Assembly: GCA_963626545.1 (NCBI GenBank)
Contig: CAVFYJ010000117.1
Span: 1-9,152 of the forward strand
Direction: 5' to 3'
Source: Anthropogastromicrobium sp963626545
GTDB lineage: Bacteria; Bacillota; Clostridia; Lachnospirales; Lachnospiraceae
DNA: 9,152 nt
The translations under genes and the position numbers were made by a program. Shown one piece after another: positions 1 to 6,582 of the stretch. Under the pieces are notes generated by a model. That model had not been told where the DNA came from and ran no database searches. It was given only the letters and a program-made list of their open reading frames with translations. Each line of letters begins with the position of its first letter. The stretch's first letter is position 1.

Positions 1-8
1 GCTTTCAT

Positions 9-29
9 CTCGGTCATTGAATGGCCGAG
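9..29. repeat. Intergenic palindromic hairpin, copy 1
   Basis: The arms CTCGGTCAT and ATGGCCGAG pair over 9 bp (one G-T) around a 3-base loop. The same 21-base unit with one loop change recurs at 9108-9128. It lies downstream of the DUF2752 gene and has no T-tract on either side, so it is a poor fit for an intrinsic terminator. A dispersed palindromic repeat of REP type is the likelier reading, but two copies are thin evidence. Confidence 0.5.
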
Positions 30-63
30 GATTCCCGCGCCAGATTCCTAAAATACACAACAA

Positions 64-102
64 GCGGCACGGCCAATGGATTTACCCCATCAGCTGTGCC
101 GC
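64..102 (-). terminator. Possible terminator of the DUF2752 gene
   Basis: GCGGCAC (64-70) pairs with GTGCCGC (96-102), and inner pairs can form between 76-79 (ATGG) and 87-90 (CCAT). The left-reading gene's last codons and stop fall inside this structure. Going leftward it is followed only by a T-rich stretch broken by G. Going rightward it runs straight into six T's (104-109), so it may stop transcription in either direction. The fit as a terminator is moderate. Confidence 0.45.
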
Positions 103-528
103 ATTTTTTATGAGAAAATTAAGCAAAAACAGCCCCGCTGCCACCCACATCTGCCAATTTTGATATCGAAAACCGCGAATACGCCCGCGTGACAAATAAT
201 GGATGCTCTGCCAAATAACAAACGTGACCATCCACGCTGCCAGATACACCACCGCCGGATGGTACAAAAAGCTGGCAAGAATCCGCCCATGAAGAAGTAC
301 CTTTACCGCACGCGTTCCGCCGCAGCCAGGGCAATACCAGCCCGTAAGGCGGTAAATATTGCATGGCGCGCCCTGTACAATCCAGTCAAGTCCAAGCACA
401 TGCGACAGCACCAGTCCCCCGAGCGCCAACACAATTCCTGCTATTAAAATGCAAAAGAGGACATCCTCTGTCCTCTCTGCACGATCTATCTCTTGATTTT
501 TAAATGATCTTTGATTTTGACTTTTCAT
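82..528 (-). CDS. DUF2752 small membrane protein
   Basis: A 148-residue protein with a charged N-terminus and three likely membrane helices at about 24-46, 89-108 and 126-142. Between the first two sits the signature of the DUF2752 family: a Pro-Cys at 55-56, then CPGCGGTR at 66-73. The paired cysteines face the same loop and could bind metal or form a disulfide, but the biochemical role of the family is unknown to me and I assign none. Length and architecture are normal for the family, so the gene looks intact. The ATG at 528 is used because no other start lies near; its ribosome binding site is weak (a GAG about 10 bases upstream). The gene is followed by a possible terminator that overlaps its last codons. 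It is separated from hom by 82 bp and may have its own weak promoter there. Confidence 0.85.
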   Translation of the reverse strand: MKSQNQRSFKNQEIDRAERTEDVLFCILIAGIVLALGGLVLSHVLGLDWIVQGAPCNIYRLTGWYCPGCGGTRAVKVLLHGRILASFLYHPAVVYLAAWMVTFVIWQSIHYLSRGRIRGFRYQNWQMWVAAGLFLLNFLIKNAAQLMG

Positions 529-553
529 TTATTATTCTCAATCACTAGTATCG

Positions 554-581
554 ATCTTATCAAATCTTTCGATTGCAACAA
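554..581 (-). promoter_or_regulatory. Weak candidate promoter of the DUF2752 gene
   Basis: Reading leftward, TTGTTG (581-576) and TAAGAT (559-554) are spaced by 16 bp, about 25 bp before the start codon. Both boxes differ from consensus in two positions. The region is AT-rich, so chance matches are easy. Confidence 0.27.
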
Positions 582-595
582 TTCATTCCAGCGCT

Positions 596-617
596 ACACT
601 TACTTTACACTTACTTT
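596..617. repeat. 11-bp perfect tandem duplication at the hom stop codon
   Basis: ACACTTACTTT occurs twice in direct succession (596-606 and 607-617). The right copy covers the stop codon of hom, and the duplication places a second in-frame TAA two codons after the first. It may be a replication-slippage product and has no evident function. Confidence 0.7.
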
Positions 618-1816
618 GCCAGACGAATTACGCTGACAACTGGATACTGCTCGCAAAGTGCATCAAACTCATTTTCGTTCCATGTTGCGGTCAAAAGTCC
701 AAACTCGCCGTCAATGCCTGCATTTACAACCTGAGTTGCCTTAAACTGTGCTGCTACCGCCTGTGCATCGTCTCCCTTTACACGTACAAAGTAGCTGTGA
801 GTGGACGCATGATGGTCAGAAACTTCCATCTTGCCCGGCTCATACGGTGCAATCTCGGTTCCCTGCGGATTTCTTGCTGCGCTGACAACATCTGCAACAA
901 CGGCGGATGCGGTCGGAAGCTTTCCTGCTCCAGCGCCGTAGAACATCAAATCACCCATGCACTCGCCGCGTACAAGAACAGCATTCATGACATCATTTAC
1001 AGCAAAGAGCGGATGCTCAGCGGTAATCATAACCGGGCATACCATTGCGCTGATGGTTCCGTCTGCATTCTTTGTGCTGGTTCCAAACAACTTAATGCGG
1101 CTGCCAAGAACCTTTGCGTAAGCAAAATCAGAGGAGGTAATCTTGGTGATACCTTCGGTGTAGACATCCTCGTAGTCTACATACTTACCAAATGCCAGAG
1201 AAGACAAAATGGCGATCTTTCTGCGCGCATCGTGTCCTTCAACGTCTGCTGCCGGGTTACGTTCCGCATAGCCTCTCTCCTGCGCATCCTCAAGAACAGC
1301 ATCGTAATCAAGACCATCCTCGCTCATTTTGGTCAGCATATAGTTGGTGGTACCATTCAGAATACCGGTGATCTCGGTCACTGCATCGGAGGTGATGCAG
1401 GAAACAAGCGGGCGAATAATCGGAATGCCGCCGCCTACACTGGCCTCAAATAAAAAGTTTACGTGATGTGCCTTTGCAATCTCAAGAAGCTCTGGGCCGT
1501 GTGCGGCAACAAGCTCCTTATTGGAGGTGGCAACATGCTTTCCTGCCTCAAGGCATGCCTTTACGAAGGCATACGCCGGCTTTGTTCCTCCCATTGTCTC
1601 GACAACAATGGAAATCTCCGGATTCTGTGTAATCAGGTTAATGTCCTTTACCACCTTGTTTTCCATCACATCGCCAGGAAAATCACGAAGATCCAGCACG
1701 CACTCTGGCACGATTTCATCTCCTGCCTTCTTTGCGATCGTTTCTTTATTTTTCAGCAATACCTGTACGACTCCTGAACCGATATTTCCATATCCTAATA
1801 CTGCTACCTTAATCAT
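611..1816 (-). CDS. hom: Homoserine dehydrogenase
   Basis: Reduces aspartate semialdehyde to homoserine with NAD(P)H in the cytoplasm, the branch point toward threonine and methionine. The 401-residue protein has an N-terminal Rossmann fold (GYGNIG at 9-14), a TSNK motif (97-100) and the family signature region at about 181-200, which includes D196 and K200; K200 fits the conserved catalytic lysine. The segment with GAGAGKLPTA (294-303) is also typical. The last ~60 residues resemble a C-terminal ACT regulatory domain, which suggests feedback control by threonine (inference). I start at the ATG at 1816 rather than the TTG at 1828, because AAAGG lies 12 bases before the ATG and directly abuts the TTG. 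It lies 92 bp downstream of prfB with no clear terminator or promoter between, so read-through from prfB is possible. No thrB, thrC or aspartokinase gene is in view. Confidence 0.95.
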   Translation of the reverse strand: MIKVAVLGYGNIGSGVVQVLLKNKETIAKKAGDEIVPECVLDLRDFPGDVMENKVVKDINLITQNPEISIVVETMGGTKPAYAFVKACLEAGKHVATSNKELVAAHGPELLEIAKAHHVNFLFEASVGGGIPIIRPLVSCITSDAVTEITGILNGTTNYMLTKMSEDGLDYDAVLEDAQERGYAERNPAADVEGHDARRKIAILSSLAFGKYVDYEDVYTEGITKITSSDFAYAKVLGSRIKLFGTSTKNADGTISAMVCPVMITAEHPLFAVNDVMNAVLVRGECMGDLMFYGAGAGKLPTASAVVADVVSAARNPQGTEIAPYEPGKMEVSDHHASTHSYFVRVKGDDAQAVAAQFKATQVVNAGIDGEFGLLTATWNENEFDALCEQYPVVSVIRLAK

Positions 1817-1908
1817 ACTTATGTCCAACCTTTCCAGTTATCAGTTATGCATTTTTCAGCTTTGAGGTTAATTTCGATGTTCTTTTTAAGACTCTTCCAA
1901 AGTTATTT

Positions 1909-3042
1909 TTATTCTCCAGTGTCCTCAGATACCTTCTCGCCAGTCGACAGCCATCTCAGATAAGCACTGATAAACAGATCAATGTCGCCGTCAAGCACTG
2001 CACCTGCGTTTCCGCTGCTGGCTCCGGTACGATGATCCTTTACCATGGTGTATGGCTGAAGTACGTAGGAACGAATCTGGTTACCCCATGCGATGTCCTT
2101 TACCTCACCACGAATGCCGGAAATCTTCTCCGCATTCTCCTGCTGTTTTAACATATACAGCTTTGCCTTTAACATCTGCATTGCCTTATCCTTGTTCTGG
2201 AACTGGGAACGCTCATTCTGACAGGTAACAACGATACCAGTCGGAAGATGGGTGATTCGGATTGCAGATGAAGTCTTGTTGATGTGCTGTCCACCGGCAC
2301 CACTAGAACGGTAAGTATCGATACGCAGATCGTCATCGTTGATCTCAACATCCAGATCTTCCTCGATCTCTGGCATAACATCGCAGGAAACGAAGGAAGT
2401 CTGACGCTTTCCTGCCGCGTTAAACGGGGAAATACGAACCAGTCTGTGAACACCCTTCTCAGACTTTAAATAACCATATGCATTCTCGCCGTTTACCTGG
2501 AAGGTAACCGACTTGATACCAGCCTCATCGCCGTCAAGCATATCAAGAACCTCAACGGAGAAGCCCTTGCGGTCTGCATAACGGGTATACATACGGTACA
2601 GCATACCAGACCAGTCACAGGCCTCGGTACCACCGGCACCTGCATTCAGACGGATGATGGCATTGTTCTTATCATACTCGCCATTTAACAGTGTGCTTAA
2701 TCGAAGCGCCTCCAGATTGGTGATGAACTCGTCAAGAGACTCCTGAATGACCGGAATTACCTCCGGATCATTCTCCTCATAGCCCATCTCAATCAGCTCA
2801 TTGATATCATCATGCTGGGTGGACAGGGCGGTGTAACTCTTTACCGTGTCCTCCAGACTCTTTAATTCTCTTGTCATTTTCTGAGAACGCTCTGGGTCAT
2901 CCCAGAAATCAGCAGCTTCCATGTAGCGCTGAAGCTCGGCAATTCTCTCTTTTTTGGCGTCCAGATTCAAAGAAGCACCAAGCTCCTTTAACATCGGAAC
3001 ATAAGTAGACAGTGTATACTTAAACTGATCTAACTCAACCAC
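1909..3042 (-). CDS. prfB: Peptide chain release factor 2
   Basis: Recognises UAA and UGA stop codons in the ribosomal A site and triggers release of the finished protein. The 377-residue product has an N-terminal helical domain, the SPF tripeptide that reads the stop codon (205-207), and the GGQ catalytic motif (250-252) that acts in the peptidyl-transferase centre. Length is normal for RF2. The start is GTG at 3042, with GAGG 7 bases upstream. In many bacteria this gene needs a +1 frameshift at CTT-TGA near codon 25. Here the whole protein lies in one frame, and the hexamer CTTTGA (2972-2967) remains at that place but out of register, so it is no stop. Autoregulation by frameshifting is therefore absent. 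The gene follows secA on the same strand after 124 bp, with its own likely promoter and a 5' hairpin. Confidence 0.97.
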   Translation of the reverse strand: MVELDQFKYTLSTYVPMLKELGASLNLDAKKERIAELQRYMEAADFWDDPERSQKMTRELKSLEDTVKSYTALSTQHDDINELIEMGYEENDPEVIPVIQESLDEFITNLEALRLSTLLNGEYDKNNAIIRLNAGAGGTEACDWSGMLYRMYTRYADRKGFSVEVLDMLDGDEAGIKSVTFQVNGENAYGYLKSEKGVHRLVRISPFNAAGKRQTSFVSCDVMPEIEEDLDVEINDDDLRIDTYRSSGAGGQHINKTSSAIRITHLPTGIVVTCQNERSQFQNKDKAMQMLKAKLYMLKQQENAEKISGIRGEVKDIAWGNQIRSYVLQPYTMVKDHRTGASSGNAGAVLDGDIDLFISAYLRWLSTGEKVSEDTGE

Positions 3043-3070
3043 TTTTCTTCCTCAACTTTCTTTTCTAGCT

Positions 3071-3100
3071 TGGTGGTACCAAACGAATCTGGCACCACCA
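3071..3100 (-). promoter_or_regulatory. 5' leader hairpin of prfB mRNA
   Basis: On the left-reading RNA, TGGTGGTGCC pairs with GGTACCACCA over 10 bp around a 10-base loop. One pair is G-U on this strand but an A-C mismatch on the other, which favours a structure made for the left-reading RNA. No U-tract follows, so it is not a standard terminator for secA. It lies a few bases after the predicted start of transcription and about 28 bases before the prfB GTG. Confidence 0.6.
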
Positions 3101-3109
3101 TTTTCCTAC

Positions 3110-3115
3110 ATTATA
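3110..3115 (-). promoter_or_regulatory. Candidate -10 box of prfB promoter
   Basis: A perfect TATAAT reads leftward here, placing a transcript start near 3103. No good -35 box is found 16-18 bp upstream, so the site is supported by the -10 element alone. Confidence 0.4.
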
Positions 3116-3166
3116 CAAACGATTTCGAGCCGCATCTTGCTTCCTCTTTGCTCTGAATCGTCACAA

Positions 3167-5743
3167 TTATTCTGCGAAGCGGCCGCAGCACTGCTTGTAC
3201 TTCTTACCAGAACCGCATGGGCACGGATCGTTTGGCTGAATCTTCAGTGCATTTCTGCGAACCGGAGCCTTTACGCCGCTGTCATCCTTGTTGGTTCCTG
3301 TTACCTTAGCCACCTGCTCACGCTCCTCTGGCTTCTCAACCTTAACGTGGAACATCATCTTAACGGTATCCTCGCGGATGCTTGCCATCATCTCGTTGAA
3401 CATGTCGTAACCAGCCATCTTATACTCATTCAGCGGGTCACGCTGTGCATATGCCTGAAGACCGATACCCTGACGAAGCTGATCCATGTCGTCGATGTGA
3501 TCCATCCACTTGCGGTCGATGGTCTTTAACAGAACAACGCGCTCGGCCTCTCTCATGCTCTCTGGATCCGGGAACTCCTTCTCCTTATCGGCATAAGCCT
3601 GAAGTGCCATCTCGGTAAGGGTCTCCTTGAGTGTGGCCTTCTTCATGTTCTTGATCTCATCGGCAGACGGCATATATTCGGTAAGCGGAATAATGGAACG
3701 CAGTTCGATATTTAACTGTGCGAAATCCCAATCCTCCGGTGCCTGCTCGTCGGAAATCGTGCGATCTACGGTCTGGCTGACGATATCCTTTACCATCTTT
3801 AAGACAACATCCTTCATGCTCTCGCCATCGAGAACCTGACGACGCTCCTTGTAGATGATCTCACGCTGCTCGTTCATGACCTCGTCATACTTTAATACAT
3901 TCTCACGAATACCGTAGTTGTTGCCCTCGATCTTCTTCTGTGCCTTCTCGATTGCGGAAGTCAGCATCTTGTGCTCGATCTGCTCGCCATCCTGAACGCC
4001 GAGTGCATTGAACATGCTCATGATCTTCTCGGAACCAAACAGACGCATCAGATCATCCTCGAGGGAGATATAGAAGCGTGATTCACCCGGGTCACCCTGA
4101 CGACCGGCACGACCTCTTAACTGGTTGTCGATACGTCTGGACTCGTGGCGTTCAGTACCGATGATCTTTAATCCGCCAAACTTTCTGGACTCCTCGTCAA
4201 GCTTAATATCGGTACCACGACCTGCCATGTTGGTTGCGATGGTAACAGAACCATGCACACCAGCACCGGCAACAATCTGAGCCTCTAACTCATGATACTT
4301 TGCATTTAATACGTTGTGCGGAATACCGCGTCTCTTTAACATACCGCTTAAGAGCTCGGAAGTATCGATGTTTACAGTACCGACAAGTACTGGCTGTCCC
4401 TTCTTGTAGGTCTCCTCAACCTCATCGCAAACAGCCTTATACTTTTCCTTCTTTGTCTTATAAACGGCATCCTGATGGTCGATACGTGCGATCGGCTTAT
4501 TGGTCGGGATCTCAACAACGTCCATGCCGTAGATGTTACGAAACTCCTTCTCCTCCGTCAGCGCTGTACCGGTCATACCACACTTTTTGTCAAATTTATT
4601 GAAGAAGTTCTGGAAGGTAATGGTCGCAAGTGTCTTGCTCTCTCTCTTTACCTTTACATGCTCCTTCGCCTCGATTGCCTGATGCAGACCATCGGAATAA
4701 CGTCTACCCGGCATAATACGTCCGGTAAACTCATCGACGATCAAAATCTCATCATCCTTTACAACGTAATCCTGATCACGGAACATCATATAGTTTGCCT
4801 TCAGTGCCATGATCATATTATGCTGAATCTCAAGATTCTCTGCATCGGCAAGATTTTCAATATGGAAGAACTGCTCTACCTTGTGAACACCCTGCTCGGT
4901 TAAGTTGATGGTCTTATCCTTCTCGCTGACAACGAAATCGCCAGTCTCGGTGATCTCCTCACCCATCAGCGCATTCATCTTGGAGAACTCTGCACTTGCC
5001 TCGCCCTTTTCCAGACGCTTTGCTAAGATATCGCAGACTTCGTACAGCTTGGTGGACTTTCCACTCTGACCAGAAATGATAAGAGGAGTTCTCGCCTCAT
5101 CGATCAAAATGGAGTCGACCTCATCGATGATCGCATAGTGAAGGCCTCTCATTACGAGCTGCTCCTTATATACGACCATGTTATCACGAAGATAATCAAA
5201 ACCGAGCTCATTGTTTGTTACATAAGTGATATCGCAGTTATATGCTGCTCTTCGCTCATCATTGTTCATGCTGTTTAAAACACAGCCAACGGTCAGACCG
5301 AGGAAACGATGAACCTTTCCTTCGTTCTCGGCATCACGCTGTGCTAAATAGTCGTTAACGGTAACGACATGAACACCCTCGCCTGCCAGTGCGTTTAAAT
5401 AAGAAGGAAGTGCTGCCACGTTGGTCTTTCCTTCACCAGTCCTCATCTCAGCGATACGACCCTGATGCAGTACGATACCGCCCGTTAGCTGAACCGGATA
5501 ATGCTCCTCGCCCAACACTCTTCTGGAGGCCTCACGAACTGTAGCGAAGGCTTCCGGAAGGATATCATCCAGTGTCTCGCCCTTTGCAAGGCGCTCCTTA
5601 AATTCTACTGTCTTATGCTGAAGTTCCTCATCTGACAGTGCGACCCACTGCTCACGCATACCGAGGATCTTGTCCACGATTGGCTTGATACGCTTAAGCT
5701 CATGCTGGCTGTGAGTACCAAAGATCTTGTTTATGAATCCCAT
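3167..5743 (-). CDS. secA: Preprotein translocase ATPase SecA
   Basis: Motor of the Sec pathway: it binds preproteins and drives them through SecYEG at the membrane using ATP. The 858-residue protein shows Walker A TGEGKT (102-107), the Walker B DEVD box (207-210), the preprotein cross-linking region (about 220-370), the second nucleotide-binding fold with MAGRGTDI (506-513) and the arginine-finger motif QLRGRAGRQGD (541-551), and the helical scaffold with two-helix finger (about 746-800). The end is a SEC-C zinc-binding tail with Cys 841, 843, 852 and 853, which in the family binds lipid, ribosome or SecB-like partners. Length matches the common single-copy SecA1 of Firmicutes. The ATG is preceded by AGGAGG (5754-5749) at 5 bases. 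A 12-codon upstream ORF ends within this ribosome binding site. The gene diverges from hpf. Confidence 0.98.
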   Translation of the reverse strand: MGFINKIFGTHSQHELKRIKPIVDKILGMREQWVALSDEELQHKTVEFKERLAKGETLDDILPEAFATVREASRRVLGEEHYPVQLTGGIVLHQGRIAEMRTGEGKTNVAALPSYLNALAGEGVHVVTVNDYLAQRDAENEGKVHRFLGLTVGCVLNSMNNDERRAAYNCDITYVTNNELGFDYLRDNMVVYKEQLVMRGLHYAIIDEVDSILIDEARTPLIISGQSGKSTKLYEVCDILAKRLEKGEASAEFSKMNALMGEEITETGDFVVSEKDKTINLTEQGVHKVEQFFHIENLADAENLEIQHNMIMALKANYMMFRDQDYVVKDDEILIVDEFTGRIMPGRRYSDGLHQAIEAKEHVKVKRESKTLATITFQNFFNKFDKKCGMTGTALTEEKEFRNIYGMDVVEIPTNKPIARIDHQDAVYKTKKEKYKAVCDEVEETYKKGQPVLVGTVNIDTSELLSGMLKRRGIPHNVLNAKYHELEAQIVAGAGVHGSVTIATNMAGRGTDIKLDEESRKFGGLKIIGTERHESRRIDNQLRGRAGRQGDPGESRFYISLEDDLMRLFGSEKIMSMFNALGVQDGEQIEHKMLTSAIEKAQKKIEGNNYGIRENVLKYDEVMNEQREIIYKERRQVLDGESMKDVVLKMVKDIVSQTVDRTISDEQAPEDWDFAQLNIELRSIIPLTEYMPSADEIKNMKKATLKETLTEMALQAYADKEKEFPDPESMREAERVVLLKTIDRKWMDHIDDMDQLRQGIGLQAYAQRDPLNEYKMAGYDMFNEMMASIREDTVKMMFHVKVEKPEEREQVAKVTGTNKDDSGVKAPVRRNALKIQPNDPCPCGSGKKYKQCCGRFAE

Positions 5744-5752
5744 ATTTGCCTC

Positions 5753-5791
5753 CTAATACATACCGATAGTACAACAGGTTAATTCTATCAT
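5753..5791 (-). CDS. Possible 12-codon leader peptide before secA
   Basis: An ATG at 5791 opens a reading frame coding for MIELTCCTIGMY. Its TAG stop forms the first three bases of the secA ribosome binding site TAGGAGG. The position would couple leader translation to access to the secA start site. The start has AGGA only 3 bases upstream, which is closer than usual, and an ORF of this size arises easily by chance. I see no arrest motif like that of SecM. Kept as a candidate only. Confidence 0.25.
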   Translation of the reverse strand: MIELTCCTIGMY

Positions 5792-5809
5792 TTTTCCTAT
5801 AAGAATTCA

Positions 5810-5830
5810 ACCCATTTTTTGTGAATGGGT
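5810..5830 (-). promoter_or_regulatory. 5' leader hairpin of secA mRNA
   Basis: ACCCATT and AATGGGT form a perfect 7-bp stem with a 7-base loop. It would lie within about 4 to 15 bases of the predicted secA transcript starts and roughly 66 bases before the secA start codon. No U-tract follows on the left-reading RNA, so it is unlikely to terminate. Confidence 0.5.
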
Positions 5831-5840
5831 ATTGGGTGAA

Positions 5841-5879
5841 TGTATAAAAGATGTATAAAAATTCTCAAAAATAAGTCAA
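5841..5879 (-). promoter_or_regulatory. secA promoter region (two overlapping candidates)
   Basis: Reading leftward, TTGACT (5879-5874) and TATACA (5857-5852) are 16 bp apart. A second pair, TTGAGA (5868-5863) and TATACA (5846-5841), is also 16 bp apart, offset by 11 bp. The -10 boxes sit in a direct repeat TTTTATACAT. Transcripts would start near 5845 or 5834. Confidence 0.55.
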
Positions 5880-5886
5880 AATTATA

Positions 5887-5915
5887 TTTACAAAATCAGT
5901 TTTCAGTGGTATACT
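5887..5915 (+). promoter_or_regulatory. hpf promoter, sigma-A type with extended -10
   Basis: TTTACA (5887-5892) and TATACT (5910-5915) are 17 bp apart, each with one mismatch to consensus, and TGG directly before the -10 gives an extended -10 element. The expected transcript start is near 5922, about 58 bases before the hpf start codon. The -35 box is only 7 bp from that of the opposing secA promoter. Confidence 0.75.
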
Positions 5916-5921
5916 CCTAGT

Positions 5922-5950
5922 AAATAAATAAAGACAGTTTTTATTTATTT
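5922..5950 (+). promoter_or_regulatory. AT-only hairpin at the 5' end of hpf mRNA
   Basis: AAATAAATAAA (5922-5932) is a perfect inverted repeat of TTTATTTATTT (5940-5950) around the 7-base loop 5933-5939. It begins exactly at the predicted transcript start. As RNA it would be an 11-bp A-U stem; as DNA it could be an operator just downstream of the promoter. It ends before the ribosome binding site at 5964-5971. Confidence 0.6.
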
Positions 5951-5979
5951 CTATGATTCTATCGGAAGGAGCTGATTGT

Positions 5980-6516
5980 ATGAAGTATATCATTACAGGA
6001 AGAAATATCGAGGTCACTGAGGGCCTGAAATCAGCAATTTATGAAAAGATCGGAAAACTGGAGCGCTATTTTACACCGGATGCGGAAATTCACGTTACAT
6101 TAAGCGTTCAGAAGGATCGGCAGAAAATCGAGGTTACGATCCCTGTTAAAGGAAGCCTGATTCGTGCAGAGCAGGCAAGTTCGGATATGTATGTTTCGAT
6201 CGATTTAGTGGAAGAAATCATTGAGCGCCAGCTTAGACGCTATAAGACAAGATTGATCGCCAAGGAGCAGGATGGCGGCGACTTCTCAAATGCCTTCATT
6301 GAGGAGGAAGAGGATGTTGCCGAGGAAGCTGAGGGCATCAAGATCGCTCGTGAGAAGCGTTTCCCGATGAAGCCGATGAATCCAGAAGAGGCTTGCTTAC
6401 AGATGGAGCTTTTGGGACATAACTTCTTTGTATTCTACAATTGCGATGAGGATCGCGTAAATGTTGTTTATAAGAGAAAGGATGGCTCCTACGGCCTGAT
6501 TGGACCTGAGTTCTAA
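5980..6516 (+). CDS. hpf: Long-form ribosome hibernation promoting factor
   Basis: Binds the 30S decoding region in slow growth or starvation and joins two 70S ribosomes into inactive 100S dimers. The 178-residue protein has the N-terminal S30AE/YfiA-type domain (about 1-98), an acidic linker (about 108-120, rich in Glu), and the C-terminal dimerisation domain (about 125-178) that defines the long form and replaces the separate RMF of enterobacteria. I choose the ATG at 5980, not the upstream in-frame ATG at 5953, because GGAAGGAG (5964-5971) lies 8 bases before it and the family begins with MKYIITGRN-like sequence. The gene has a good promoter, a 5' A-U hairpin and a strong terminator, so it is probably transcribed alone. 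It diverges from secA. The strong promoter looks like the housekeeping type; I see no clear stress-sigma site. Confidence 0.95.
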   Translation: MKYIITGRNIEVTEGLKSAIYEKIGKLERYFTPDAEIHVTLSVQKDRQKIEVTIPVKGSLIRAEQASSDMYVSIDLVEEIIERQLRRYKTRLIAKEQDGGDFSNAFIEEEEDVAEEAEGIKIAREKRFPMKPMNPEEACLQMELLGHNFFVFYNCDEDRVNVVYKRKDGSYGLIGPEF

Positions 6517-6538
6517 CTTACATTAATAAAAAAGAATT

Positions 6539-6570
6539 AGGAGCATTCCCGAAAGGGGATGCTCCTTTTT
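6539..6570 (+). terminator. Strong intrinsic terminator of hpf
   Basis: GGAGCATTCCC (6540-6550) pairs with GGGGATGCTCC (6555-6565) around a GAAA tetraloop, with one T-G pair, followed by five T's (6566-6570). Leftward it is also followed by a T-rich stretch, so it can end transcripts from the kinase remnant too. It lies 22 bp after the hpf stop and just outside the original end of the kinase gene at 6583. Confidence 0.9.
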
Positions 6571-6582
6571 GCGGTTTGCATT

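Noticed and set aside
9..29. Terminator at the left hairpin
   Set aside because: There is no T-tract on either side, and a near-identical hairpin stands upstream of a gene at the right end.
797..1453. Rightward open frame opposite hom
   Set aside because: It is cysteine-rich with no family features and lies wholly inside a clear hom gene, so it is a shadow. The same holds for the rightward frames opposite secA and the kinase.
1817..1828. TTG start of hom at 1828
   Set aside because: The AAAGG ribosome binding site directly abuts it, and the family's N-terminus fits the ATG at 1816.
2967..2972. Active RF2 frameshift site
   Set aside because: CTTTGA is out of register and the zero frame is open throughout; no shift is needed.
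3071..3100. Intrinsic terminator of secA
   Set aside because: No U-tract follows on the left-reading strand, and a -10 box for prfB stands directly before it.
5953..5979. Longer hpf start at 5953
   Set aside because: It overlaps the ribosome binding site of the 5980 start and adds residues unlike the family.
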